The notes beneath the pieces were generated by a model that made no database searches, was not told the origin of the DNA, and saw only the letters and a list, made by a program, of their open reading frames with translations. A stretch of 64,000 bases of DNA from DASPOJ01 sp050014395 (GTDB lineage: Bacteria; Acidobacteriota; Terriglobia; Acidiferrales; UBA7541), in NCBI GenBank assembly GCA_050014395.1, contig JBEKDK010000001.1, positions 42,525 to 106,524 of the forward strand, written 5' to 3'. Numbering within the stretch: the first letter of the stretch is position 1; each line of letters starts with the position of its first letter. Of the stretch, positions 52,188 through 61,275 are shown piece by piece. The translations under genes and the position numbers were made by a program.

Positions 52188-55100
52188 TTAGAAATTAAAA
52201 ATCATCTGCAAATCGATGCGCCGATCTGACGACGCGAAGGAATAGAGTCCGCCTCCACCGCCGCCCTGCCCTCCGGCCATCGAGTTCGACTTATCGAACG
52301 ACGAGGAGGTCAGCACTCCGTTTGGAACTCCCACGTTCGCGATATTGAAAAGATTACGAATGTTGGCGCTAAACGTCAGACTGTAGCGCTTGCCGGGCGC
52401 GCCGCCACCGCCGCCACCCTGGCCGCCGCCGAAACCTCCCGGGCCACCGCCGCCGCGCCCACCGCCACCGCCACCACCGCCGCCACCACCGCCGCGGCCA
52501 CCACCACCTCCGCCACCGCCGAAGCCCCCGGGGCCACCGCCTGGCCCGCCGCGCCCGCCACCTTGCTGCGTGTTATTCGCCGATTGGGGCTCGCCGCCGA
52601 AGCTGAAGGTCTTGCTGATGCGCAAATTGAACGTGAACAGACCAGGGCCTGTACCATCGTTGATCGGAATAAGAGCCTCACCGGCAATCGGGTCCGCGTC
52701 CAAATATCCGAACTGTGCTGTAGGGATCACGTTCGGACCCGGGCCCTTGGCTATGCCAGGCCGGTCGTTGAAGATCGAATCGCCGTTCAAGTCCTGGCCC
52801 ACGGAGATGTTGAAAGGCTGGCCCGATTGCGCGGAGATCAACGGGTTCAGGCGAAATCCTTTGGGAAGAGTGATCGTGCCGCCGAAAAAGACTCGGTTGC
52901 GCACATCAAACGAAGCGCGTCCGTAATCGGCGATTAGGTTGTAGGGATTCGAAGGAAAGCTGCCGATTCCGCCGGTATCGCTATTCGCGTAGTTCAAGGT
53001 GTAGTAGCCGAACAAAGAGACTTTCGAGCCGAGTCGATAGTTCAAATTCACGATGAGCTGATTCTGATGAAAGATGCCCTCGGACTGATATTGGTAAACG
53101 TTGTCGGTCCCATATGCGGCGCTCAGCGGGCGCACACCAGCCGACGGATCGGCCGGGTTGTAGGTGCCGGGCAACGGCGCATTGACGTTGTCGGTGAGGA
53201 ATTGGTGCATCCCGTGCGAATTCAAATAGGTGAGTGAGAGCGTGGCGCTCTTCGTGAGTTGCTGTTCGACGCTGCCGCCCAGCTCCATCTGGTACGGGGC
53301 GCGCAGGCCCGGCGCGAGCTGATAGATCGTCGGCGATGTTATGCCGCTGGTCAGAGTACTCGGCGCAGGGGCATCGGTAGGGAAGAAATCCGGGTCGGTG
53401 ACGACGTATTGCTGCTGCGTCGTGCCATTCAAGCGATCGGCCTGAATCGTGTTCGACAAATTGAAGCGGTTGTAAAAGATACCGTATCCGGCGCGCAGCA
53501 CGGTTCTGGGACCGTTCTTCCCGTGGCCGACGCCCCAGGAAAGCCCCAAGCGCGGCGCCCAATCGTTGTGATCGGAAACGTTTGTTTGTATCTCGTAGCG
53601 CAAGCCGTAGCTGAGCGTGAGGCTGGGTTTGAAGTGCCAGTCGTCCTCTGCATACAGCCCCGCGACGAACTCTTTGCCGTGAATCGCCGGATTGCCCGCG
53701 ACCACCGAGTATTGGCTGGCGCCGCCGCCGGCCGCCACGATCTGCGCATCCGTCATACCGTCGGCTGAATCTGTGAGGTAGGTTTGATAGGCGGCGGCGT
53801 TGGCGAACTCAAACGTGCCGTTGAAACCCGAAGTTGAATTGTTGTTGTCCACATATTCGTCCAGCCGCGCGCCGAATCGGACGGTGTTCTTAGAAAGGGT
53901 CAACTGAGTAAAACTGTCCAGCTCGTAACGGGTTGATTTGTCCGCATCCCGCCCGAGTGGATCTCCACCTGTGGTCAAAGCCCCGGGCACCGTAATCTCC
54001 GGAGCAAAAGTCTGCGCGGTATTGGTGTCGTCGTCCGCGTTGTATTGAAACCGGGTTTCCGTCAAGACCTTGGTGCCGAAGGTTTGATCGTCCGTAACCT
54101 GAAGGGTGTTTTCGTTCTCCGACTCGTTATAACCCAGCGACGGCAGCCTGAACTGCCCGACGCCGTCGTTGGTGTCTCCGCTCCGCGTATATTGATAGCG
54201 GATCGTAATCGTGTTGGTCTTACTGAGTTGAAGGTCGATCCGTGGGCTGATTGTCGTGCGCGTCTGCGGATGCAGCTCCGTCGTCTGACATTGTGCGCAC
54301 GTGAAACTGGCGTCGATCACGGAGGCCGAATCGATGTTGCGCTGCTCGACTTGAATGAAATAGGAGGCCTTCTTGCTGAGCGGGCCGCTGACGTCACCGC
54401 TGAACTGCACGGTGTGGTAATTCGGCGGCACGTCGGCACGTGGACCTTGCGCAATGATGAACGGATCGAGCGTGTTGAACACGGAATCGTTGCCGATCAC
54501 GAAAAAATCGCCGTGCAGCTTGTTGGTGCCCGGCTTGGTGAGGATTTGGATTCTGCCGAAACCCATATCGGGGTACTCCGCCGAGAACGGATTCTGATTG
54601 ATGATGATTTCGCGGATGGCGGACTTCGGCGGAAGCTGACCGGCCTGGAAACCATCGATGTACATCTGGCCGCCATTGGGTCCGGCGGAAGGACCGGCCA
54701 ACGCTGTGAGCTCGTCTTGCAACTCGTCGGGATCGTCGGAAAGGGCTTCGAGATCTTTGCCCTGGATGACCACGGCGCTGGCATTTTCTTCAGGGTTCAC
54801 GGCCACGGACACGGCTTGGCTCGAAACCTGTACCGATTGATGTTCCGCGGCGAGCGCGAGAGTGGCATTCACTGTCTGGACCACGCTCGGGGAGATTCGC
54901 ACATTATCCTGCTCGAACACGGCGAAGCCGTTGGCGTTGACGGTCAGCGTGTAAGAGCCCGGCGCCAGGCCTTTGATCTCGTAGCCTCCCGTCTGATTCG
55001 TCTTTCCAGTCGTGAATTGTCCTGAGACCGACATCATCACGACGGCAGCCCCTTGTACCGCTGCTCCCGACGGATCGGTGATTGTGCCGCGAAGGGTGCC

Positions 55101-55253
55101 TGCCGCTTGAGTGCTTTGCGCGGCTGGCGGACTCTGCAAAGTTTGCGTGCTTTGCGCGCCCTTTGGGCTTTGCGCCGCAGCGGGCCGCACAGCAAATGCG
55201 ACGGCAAAAAGCGTCGCTATGAAGACAATGAATACACGTACAGAGCCGAATTT
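52188..55253 (-). CDS. TonB-dependent receptor, Oar-like, with carboxypeptidase-regulatory-like domain
   Basis: This 1021-residue outer-membrane protein has a signal peptide (MKFGSVRVFIVFIATLFAV), a carboxypeptidase regulatory-like domain (about 50-140, GTLRGTITDPSGAAVQGAAV, GGYEIKGLAPGSYTLTV), a plug region (VVIQGKDLEALSDDPDEL) and a 22-strand-type beta barrel ending RRIDLQMIFNF. This Oar-like class is greatly expanded in Acidobacteriota and is thought to import polymer fragments. ATG 55253 follows GAAGGAG with 6 nt spacing. An unusually long Gly-rich tract (encoded at 52391-52565) interrupts the last barrel strands. Confidence 0.92.
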   Translation of the reverse strand, partial: KFGSVRVFIVFIATLFAVAFAVRPAAAQSPKGAQSTQTLQSPPAAQSTQAAGTLRGTITDPSGAAVQGAAVVMMSVSGQFTTGKTNQTGGYEIKGLAPGSYTLTVNANGFAVFEQDNVRISPSVVQTVNATLALAAEHQSVQVSSQAVSVAVNPEENASAVVIQGKDLEALSDDPDELQDELTALAGPSAGPNGGQMYIDGFQAGQLPPKSAIREIIINQNPFSAEYPDMGFGRIQILTKPGTNKLHGDFFVIGNDSVFNTLDPFIIAQGPRADVPPNYHTVQFSGDVSGPLSKKASYFIQVEQRNIDSASVIDASFTCAQCQTTELHPQTRTTISPRIDLQLSKTNTITIRYQYTRSGDTNDGVGQFRLPSLGYNESENENTLQVTDDQTFGTKVLTETRFQYNADDDTNTAQTFAPEITVPGALTTGGDPLGRDADKSTRYELDSFTQLTLSKNTVRFGARLDEYVDNNNSTSGFNGTFEFANAAAYQTYLTDSADGMTDAQIVAAGGGASQYSVVAGNPAIHGKEFVAGLYAEDDWHFKPSLTLSYGLRYEIQTNVSDHNDWAPRLGLSWGVGHGKNGPRTVLRAGYGIFYNRFNLSNTIQADRLNGTTQQQYVVTDPDFFPTDAPAPSTLTSGITSPTIYQLAPGLRAPYQMELGGSVEQQLTKSATLSLTYLNSHGMHQFLTDNVNAPLPGTYNPADPSAGVRPLSAAYGTDNVYQYQSEGIFHQNQLIVNLNYRLGSKVSLFGYYTLNYANSDTGGIGSFPSNPYNLIADYGRASFDVRNRVFFGGTITLPKGFRLNPLISAQSGQPFNISVGQDLNGDSIFNDRPGIAKGPGPNVIPTAQFGYLDADPIAGEALIPINDGTGPGLFTFNLRISKTFSFGGEPQSANNTQQGGGRGGPGGGPGGFGGGGGGGGRGGGGGGGGGGGGRGGGGPGGFGGGQGGGGGGAPGKRYSLTFSANIRNLFNIANVGVPNGVLTSSSFDKSNSMAGGQGGGGGGLYSFASSDRRIDLQMIFNF
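52391..52565 (-). repeat. GGN microsatellite-like tract encoding poly-Gly in TonB receptor
   Basis: On the minus strand about 58 codons are nearly all Gly with scattered Arg, Pro, Phe and Gln, in patterns such as GGPGGFGG and GRGGGG. The DNA is a low-complexity (GGN)n run that could slip during replication. It lies near the C-terminus of the receptor, in what would be an extracellular loop. Confidence 0.85.
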
Positions 55254-55364
55254 CATTCCATCTCCTTCACTCCATGATCGAACTGCATCCGCTTGGACGA
55301 CAGCTCGGACCACTGAACAGCTGGGAAGCTGGGAAAAAATCTACAGCGATAAGAATTCAGAACG

Positions 55365-56687
55365 CTATTCTCCGCCGGCATCCGCGCCGGAAGGTCCGCC
55401 GATTGTCCACGGGGACAGAAGCACTTCACTGGCGCGATTCGGCGCGGCCTCGAGGATCGGTTCGACACCGCCAAGCAGCGTGATCGCCGTCACTCCGGCG
55501 GACGCGGTGCCTTCGGTCGAAACGATCATCACGGCGTCGCCCTTCTGGAAATCGGCCAGCGTGGACGCGGGCAAGCGCGCCAGCATCTGCTGCAGGTCCG
55601 CTCCGCCGGGACGGCCGCCTCCGCCCCCCATGCGCGATCCGCCACCGCCATATCCACCGGCCCCACCGGATCCGCCCGCGCCGGCGTTGGCGGGCGCGCC
55701 ATTTGCCGGCGGGCCGCCAGCTTGCGCCGCGCCCGGATTGCCGGATGCGGGCCCGCCACCGGCTGCGCCGGCAAGAGGAACGCCCTTCACCTGCGCGGCG
55801 ATTCGTAGCGCCATGAACTGCGAGAGCCTGCGAACCTGCGAGTCACTGGAAATGTTGACGAGAACCGGCTTCTTCGTCGCGAGGTCCATCACGGTGATCG
55901 TGTTTGCCGATGGATCGATCGAGGAAATTGTGCCGGAGATATTGCGGAACGCGCCCGAGACGATTTCGTCGGCGGAGAACGATGTACCGTCGGCGCCCAG
56001 CGTGCCGCGCGCGCGGAGTTGATCGCCGGGCTTGATCTGATCGAGCGTGCTGGGCTTGGCGTCCTCGAATTTAACGGACTGCGGCGCGTAGCGGCGAATG
56101 ATTGTGCTGCTGGTCGTCTGGATCGTGATGGTTTTCTTGACGCCGCCCGCAGCGGTCTGCGTGATGGAGACGCTCGCTTGCGTTGGATCGACGGCGCTCA
56201 CGAGGCCGCCGATGCCGCGCTTCTGCCAATCCTCGCGCTGCTGCTGCTGCGTTTGCTCGAGGTCCGAATGCTTCATGACGACCATCATTGAGGCCATGAC
56301 GGTCTTGCCATCGTCGCCGAGTTTCCCACCCACCAGCAGCCGGTCGCCTACCTGGACGTCCTGCAATTGCGCGGGGATCGCGCTCTTCAAATCCTTTTGG
56401 CCGGGCGGGATGCGGACGATGCGCGTGTTGTCCTGAGCTTGGATCGTGACTTCAGGGCCCGCGTCGGTGACGAGCGTGATCGCCGAACCGTTGATGGCTT
56501 TCACGGTGCCCACAGGTCGTACGGTTGAGCCTGGCGCAGTGGGCGGCGCGGCCTGCGCGGGCGCCGAGGATTGCGCCTGAGCTGAGGCGGCCCGCGCCGG
56601 CGCGGCGATCGCTAGCATAACCGCAAGAATGATTAGACCTGTTGGAACCAGAACCGCTCGCGCCCCTCGCTTATGCGTCAAACCCAT
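55365..56687 (-). CDS. Secreted DUF5666-like repeat protein with Gly/Pro-rich tail
   Basis: This ~440-residue protein has a signal peptide (ARAVLVPTGLIILAVMLAIA, then APARA). Three OB-like repeats follow: GTVKAINGSAITLVTDAGP...; GLVSAVDPTQASVSITQ...; GTISSIDPSANTITVMD..., each ending in a VGDRLLV/KPGDQLRA-type strand, as in DUF5666. The C-terminal third holds a Gly/Ala/Pro tract (about 310-380) similar in style to that of the receptor encoded downstream. Start is ATG 56687; GTG 56699, closer to a GGAGGGG, is an alternative. It is 111 bp upstream of the TonB receptor gene, same strand. Confidence 0.75.
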   Translation of the reverse strand: MGLTHKRGARAVLVPTGLIILAVMLAIAAPARAASAQAQSSAPAQAAPPTAPGSTVRPVGTVKAINGSAITLVTDAGPEVTIQAQDNTRIVRIPPGQKDLKSAIPAQLQDVQVGDRLLVGGKLGDDGKTVMASMMVVMKHSDLEQTQQQQREDWQKRGIGGLVSAVDPTQASVSITQTAAGGVKKTITIQTTSSTIIRRYAPQSVKFEDAKPSTLDQIKPGDQLRARGTLGADGTSFSADEIVSGAFRNISGTISSIDPSANTITVMDLATKKPVLVNISSDSQVRRLSQFMALRIAAQVKGVPLAGAAGGGPASGNPGAAQAGGPPANGAPANAGAGGSGGAGGYGGGGSRMGGGGGRPGGADLQQMLARLPASTLADFQKGDAVMIVSTEGTASAGVTAITLLGGVEPILEAAPNRASEVLLSPWTIGGPSGADAGGE

Positions 56688-56819
56688 CGTCCATTCCACT
56701 GGGCTACACCCCTCCTGCTTCGTCGTCGTATTTGGCCTGGGTATTGGACGCACCAAGGGGGGCTTTTTGTTACAACGCTTTTCGGAGGATGTGCGGGATG
56801 CCGGAGATTTCCTTATGGC

Positions 56820-57737
56820 TCACCGACTTCCGGCCGACGGCCTCGCGGACGCCGCCCCGGAAGGGGGCGCTTGGCCGCGCAAGTACGCGGTCATCCCCGA
56901 AAGATCGGAATGGGCGAAACCGCTCTCGTTCGCGGCGCGCAACAATTCGAGCGCCAAGTCCGCCGTTCGCAGATTGACCGAGTGCAGGCCAGCTTCCTCT
57001 ATGGCGTACGTGACATCCTTCTGCATCAAGCCAAGCGCGAAATGCACAGTAGCGTCGCCTTCGACGATTCTGGCCGCAATGCCCTTGAGGAGCGGACTGC
57101 CTGGCGCGCCGTTGAGAAGCACGGGCAGAGCCTGCGCAGGATCGAGCCGCGTTTTGTCCAGAAATGCGAGGGCTTCGCCGAAGGCCGCAAGCTGCACGGC
57201 ACAAATGAAATTGTTAATCAGCTTGAGCGTCGCGCCGCTGCCGAGCGGACCTAGTCGCACGACATCGCGTCCCATCGCGCGCAGAACGGGCGTGGCTCGC
57301 TCGACTGCACTGGCTTCCCCGCCTGCCAAGAAAAGCAATTCGCCCGCGGCGGCTTGGTTGCGGCTGCCGGTGACCGGCGCATCGATCAGCGTGCAGCCGC
57401 GCGCGCGTGCCGCGGAGTCCAGCTCGCGAAGCCAACCTGGCGTGATTGTGCTCGATTCGATCAGCAGAGTGCCTGGCGCGACGCCAGCGAGCGCTCCATT
57501 TTCTCCGAGCCACACGGAGCGCGAGGCGGGAACGTCGCTCAACATGCTGACGGCGCAGGTGGCATCGCGGACGGCATCGCGCGGCGTCGATGCGACTCGT
57601 GTGCCGGCCGACTGCAGCGCAGCAGCGCGGCCAGCTGTGCGGTTCCAAACTGTCAGGGGAATGCCGGCTTTCAAAAGCCGGCCGGCCATTCCCGATCCCA
57701 TCGTGCCCAAACCCAGAAGCGCTACGCGCTCGCTCAT
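56820..57737 (-). CDS. NAD(P)-dependent beta-hydroxyacid dehydrogenase (HIBADH family)
   Basis: This 305-residue enzyme has VALLGLGTMGSGMAGRLLKAG (cofactor motif), LIDAPVTGSRNQAAAGELLF (substrate-binding motif) and a lysine-containing helix (GATLKLINNFICAVQLAAF) with the conserved catalytic Lys. Family members oxidise 3-hydroxyisobutyrate, tartronate semialdehyde or succinic semialdehyde-type substrates; the precise one is unknown. It lies between the GH42 gene (36 bp upstream) and the DUF5666-like gene on one strand. Confidence 0.92.
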   Translation of the reverse strand: MSERVALLGLGTMGSGMAGRLLKAGIPLTVWNRTAGRAAALQSAGTRVASTPRDAVRDATCAVSMLSDVPASRSVWLGENGALAGVAPGTLLIESSTITPGWLRELDSAARARGCTLIDAPVTGSRNQAAAGELLFLAGGEASAVERATPVLRAMGRDVVRLGPLGSGATLKLINNFICAVQLAAFGEALAFLDKTRLDPAQALPVLLNGAPGSPLLKGIAARIVEGDATVHFALGLMQKDVTYAIEEAGLHSVNLRTADLALELLRAANESGFAHSDLSGMTAYLRGQAPPSGAASARPSAGSR

Positions 57738-57772
57738 ATTGATCGTCTCCCGGTCGCGATCTGCGCAGATAC

Positions 57773-59887
57773 TTACTTTGAATCGAGAAGCACTTCCACA
57801 CCGTAAGGATCAAGGTCCAGCGAATCGCCTCGCGTGCCAGCCAGCAAGAAATCCATGGCGTGCGGCAGCGAGACGTGACGCGCTTCCGGCGCCCAATTGA
57901 TCAGTATGTAGAATTGTTTGCCATTGCCGGAGCGCGGGCAGACTTCGATACCATCGGGCACGGGGCCAAGCGCCGGAGTGACGCCGCTATCTTGCACCAT
58001 CCACTGCGCGGCCGCGGCCAACAGATCGTCGTCCAGCAGCGCGCCGATATAGGTGATGCTGCCTTTGCCGACCTTGCGCGTGATCACGGCGGGCTGTCCA
58101 TCGAGCCAACCGTTGCTTTTGCCGTATCGCGCCAGCACTTGGGTGTCAGGCGCTGTCGCGCTCAATTGTTCGGCCCAGATTGTGGCCACGCCGTCGCCGA
58201 AATTGCCGGACACCGGCACACCCTTCTCCAGCGCGTAGTATTGTTCGACGCGCCCGCCCAACGCATCCACCAGATAGCCCGGCTGGCGCTGCGTCAGCAG
58301 CGCGTTGAATTGATCTTTCATTCCGGAGCGCGGACCGAGCACCAAATGCCCGCCATTCTGGACGTATTCCAATAAATGCTGCGCCATATCCTGGGGCATA
58401 ACATTCAGATTCGGCGCCACCACCAACTTGTAGCTATTGAGCGGCGCGTAGGGATTCACCACGTCCACGGATTGCGTCAAGCGCCGCAGCGCGCGATAGT
58501 AGCCCGTCATCACGGTTATTGGATCGTAGTCCGCGCTATGCCGCTGAAAGCTGATCGCCCAACGGCTGTCGTAGGAATGCAGCAGCGCGACCTGTGACAC
58601 CGGCGTGGTGCCGGCGAGTTGCGTGCCGATGGCCGCAAAATCGCGGCCGAGCTGCGCGACTTCATCATAAAGCGGCACGGGCGCGCCGTCGGCTCCGATC
58701 AGCGTGCCGTGATATTGCTCCTGGCCGTTGAGCGCGCTGCGCCATTGCCAGTAACCGACCTCGTCCGCCCCGTGACCCACGTCCTGCCAGGCCATCGCGC
58801 GCACTTCGCCTTTGTTCAGAAAATTGTTCACCGCGTGCCAGTTCACCGCGCCCGGCTGCGTTTCGATCACCCAGAAATTGCGCTGCTTGAAGCCGCGCGT
58901 CAGGTCGTGCGCCAGGCCCTTTGAATCCACCGGAACGTGACCGCTGCCGACGTAGTTGTCCCAAGCGGCGAACGTCAACGGCTTGCTCATCACGTAATGA
59001 TCGAAGCCGTCGAAGAATCCCATGAAATTTGTGGTGATGAATTGGTGCGGATCGGAATGCGCGCGAATCACATCGATCTGATTGCGCTGGAAAATGTCCC
59101 ACGCCGCGGTGACGTAGCGGTTCCAATCCAACCGCAGCCCCGGATTGTGCGTGCCCCCGATCGGAATCGGAATTTCCGACCAAGCGTCGTAGGTCTGGCT
59201 CCAATACGCCGTGGTCCAATGATCGTTCAGATTGGCCAGTGTTTTGTATTTGGCCTGCAGCCATTCGTGAAATTTCTGGCGTGTCACATCGTCGTAGGAA
59301 ATCTGATAGATGCCACCGTACTCGTTGTCGATCTGCCAGCCAACGACATCGGGATTGTGGCCGTAGCGCGTGGCCATCTGCTCGACGATTCCGCGCGAGA
59401 GGCGCAGATAAAGCGGCGAGGTGATTGAATCCTGCTGACGCGTGCCGTGCGTATCGCGCCGGCCGTCCTGGAGAATGCGCAGCGTTTCGGGATATTTCGT
59501 CGTGAGCCACGCGGGCGGCGTGGCCGTCGGAGTGCCCAACACGACGAAAATGTTGTGTCGCGCCGCGGCGGCGATCGCGTGGTCGAGCCAAACAAAATTG
59601 TAATGGCCTTCAGAGGGCTCCATCGTGCTCCACGCAAATTCCGTGATGCGCACGACGTGAATGTGCGCCGCTTCCATCAACTGCAGATCCGCGTCCCATC
59701 GCGATTCCGGCCACTGCTCGGGATACCAATCCGTGCCCAGTAGCAGCGGCAGTTTTTCAGCCGCCGCGACGGCGGCCGAATCCGAATCGCGCGGAGGCGC
59801 CGGCTGCTGCGCGCGAGCGAGTCCGAGCGCGGCTAGCGCGAAGCACCACACGCACACAAAAGAAGCGATTCGGCGAAGTGACAACAC
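57773..59887 (-). CDS. Secreted glycoside hydrolase family 42 (beta-galactosidase)
   Basis: This 704-residue protein has an N-terminal signal peptide (MLSLRRIASFVCVWCFALAA) and is therefore probably periplasmic or extracellular, unlike most cytoplasmic GH42 enzymes. Domain A starts LLLGTDWYPEQWPES. The acid/base Glu is in GWQIDNEYGG and the nucleophile Glu in FWVIETQPG; HVVRITEFAWSTMEP is also typical. A trimerisation domain (about 410-620) and C-terminal beta domain follow. It probably acts on beta-galactosides from plant or microbial polysaccharides, with the TonB receptor downstream as a potential importer. Confidence 0.93.
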   Translation of the reverse strand: MLSLRRIASFVCVWCFALAALGLARAQQPAPPRDSDSAAVAAAEKLPLLLGTDWYPEQWPESRWDADLQLMEAAHIHVVRITEFAWSTMEPSEGHYNFVWLDHAIAAAARHNIFVVLGTPTATPPAWLTTKYPETLRILQDGRRDTHGTRQQDSITSPLYLRLSRGIVEQMATRYGHNPDVVGWQIDNEYGGIYQISYDDVTRQKFHEWLQAKYKTLANLNDHWTTAYWSQTYDAWSEIPIPIGGTHNPGLRLDWNRYVTAAWDIFQRNQIDVIRAHSDPHQFITTNFMGFFDGFDHYVMSKPLTFAAWDNYVGSGHVPVDSKGLAHDLTRGFKQRNFWVIETQPGAVNWHAVNNFLNKGEVRAMAWQDVGHGADEVGYWQWRSALNGQEQYHGTLIGADGAPVPLYDEVAQLGRDFAAIGTQLAGTTPVSQVALLHSYDSRWAISFQRHSADYDPITVMTGYYRALRRLTQSVDVVNPYAPLNSYKLVVAPNLNVMPQDMAQHLLEYVQNGGHLVLGPRSGMKDQFNALLTQRQPGYLVDALGGRVEQYYALEKGVPVSGNFGDGVATIWAEQLSATAPDTQVLARYGKSNGWLDGQPAVITRKVGKGSITYIGALLDDDLLAAAAQWMVQDSGVTPALGPVPDGIEVCPRSGNGKQFYILINWAPEARHVSLPHAMDFLLAGTRGDSLDLDPYGVEVLLDSK

Positions 59888-60144
59888 GGCGCCCTCCTAG
59901 GCAAATATCTTTCCACCACTCAATACGGTGCGACTACACCACTGCGCTCACACGTTGTCAACGAAGCGGGCCGCCCCGCGCAGTGTAATCGGCAAATCGA
60001 ATGAAACACATCGGAATCTTGCGGGCTCACCGTAATGCAGCGTACACGAGGCGGATGCTAGCATTGTTTGCTGGCGAGGTCTTCCGATGCCACGACGCCG
60101 GCGAGACACAGCGCGAACGACCCCAGGATTAGGACCTGGAACCT

Positions 60145-61275
60145 ATGGCACACGGATATCTGATCGACATGGACGGCGTAATCTACCGGGGCTCAGAATC
60201 GATTCCCGGAGCCGCGGAATTCATCCGCCATTTGCAGACTGAAGATATTCCCTACCTATTTCTGACTAATAATTCCGGCTACATGTCTCTGGACGTGATC
60301 GTCAAGCTGCGGAAATTTCACATCGAATCGTCTGAGGATCACGTGTACACCTCTGCGATGGCCACGGCCGAATTCGTGCACAGGCAGCGGCCTGCCGGCA
60401 CAGCATTCGTGATCGGCGAAGGCGGCTTGCTGAAGGCGCTGAACGATGTGGGTTACGCGATCAGCAGCGAGAATCCCGATTATGTGATCGTCGGCGAAGG
60501 GCGCGTGCTGAATTTTGAGCTGGTCGAGCGGGCCCATCGCATGATTGCGCGCGGCGCGAAGCTGCTTTCCACCAATTCAGACACATGGTGCCCCACTGAT
60601 GCCGGTCCGCGGCCGGGGTGCGGCGCCATCGTGGCGCTGCTTGAATCCGCCACCGGGGAAAAGGCCTATCACGTGGGCAAACCAAATCCATTCATGATGC
60701 GGGCTGCGCGAAAACGCATCGGGCTGCGCACGGACGAAGTGACGATGATCGGCGACACCATGGAGACCGATATCCGCGGCGCAACCGATCTGGGTTTCGA
60801 TAGCATTCTGGTGCTCACCGGGTCCAGCACTCGCGACACGCTGAAAGCTTATCCGTACACGCCGACGCGGGTAGTCGAATCGATTGCGGAATTGCTGCCG
60901 CCGCCATCGAATTCCCTCGTCGCGGAACTTGCTGCCGCGTTCAGAATGCGCTCCAGCGCCGACTGCGAAAAGGTCTTTCGGCGAGCAACGATCAAACTAA
61001 ACACGACGAACTATTCCCGCCGTGGCCGGCGCGGCCTGAAACTTTCGCAGGAACGATGCTGCCCGGCCGAAAAGCAACGGTCGCGTAGCAAGCTGCGAAA
61101 TTCTGCTTCATCAGTTAAACTCATCGACCATACGGATTGCACGGCGCAAACGGATCGCGCGGAGGCGCGCCGGGGACTCGTGCACGGCGGAATTGATGCG
61201 CACGGATTGAGGCGTGACGATGAAAACAGCGTTGATCTCGGGAATTACCGGACAGGACGGCTCGTATTTGACTGA
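60145..61275 (+). CDS. NagD-like HAD phosphatase with abnormal C-terminal extension
   Basis: Residues 1-255 are a complete HAD phosphatase of the NagD/AraL type: nucleophile motif LIDMDGVIYRG, LFLTNNSGYMS, HVGKPNPFMMRAA and IGDTMETDIRGATDLG. Family proteins stop near SIAELLPPP (about residue 253). Here the frame continues for about 123 basic residues without domain character and ends 56 bp inside gmd. A lost stop codon or frameshift near 60905-60960 is likely, so the native end may be earlier. Members dephosphorylate sugar or nucleotide monophosphates. The start has only a weak ribosome site. Confidence 0.8.
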   Translation: MAHGYLIDMDGVIYRGSESIPGAAEFIRHLQTEDIPYLFLTNNSGYMSLDVIVKLRKFHIESSEDHVYTSAMATAEFVHRQRPAGTAFVIGEGGLLKALNDVGYAISSENPDYVIVGEGRVLNFELVERAHRMIARGAKLLSTNSDTWCPTDAGPRPGCGAIVALLESATGEKAYHVGKPNPFMMRAARKRIGLRTDEVTMIGDTMETDIRGATDLGFDSILVLTGSSTRDTLKAYPYTPTRVVESIAELLPPPSNSLVAELAAAFRMRSSADCEKVFRRATIKLNTTNYSRRGRRGLKLSQERCCPAEKQRSRSKLRNSASSVKLIDHTDCTAQTDRAEARRGLVHGGIDAHGLRRDDENSVDLGNYRTGRLVFD

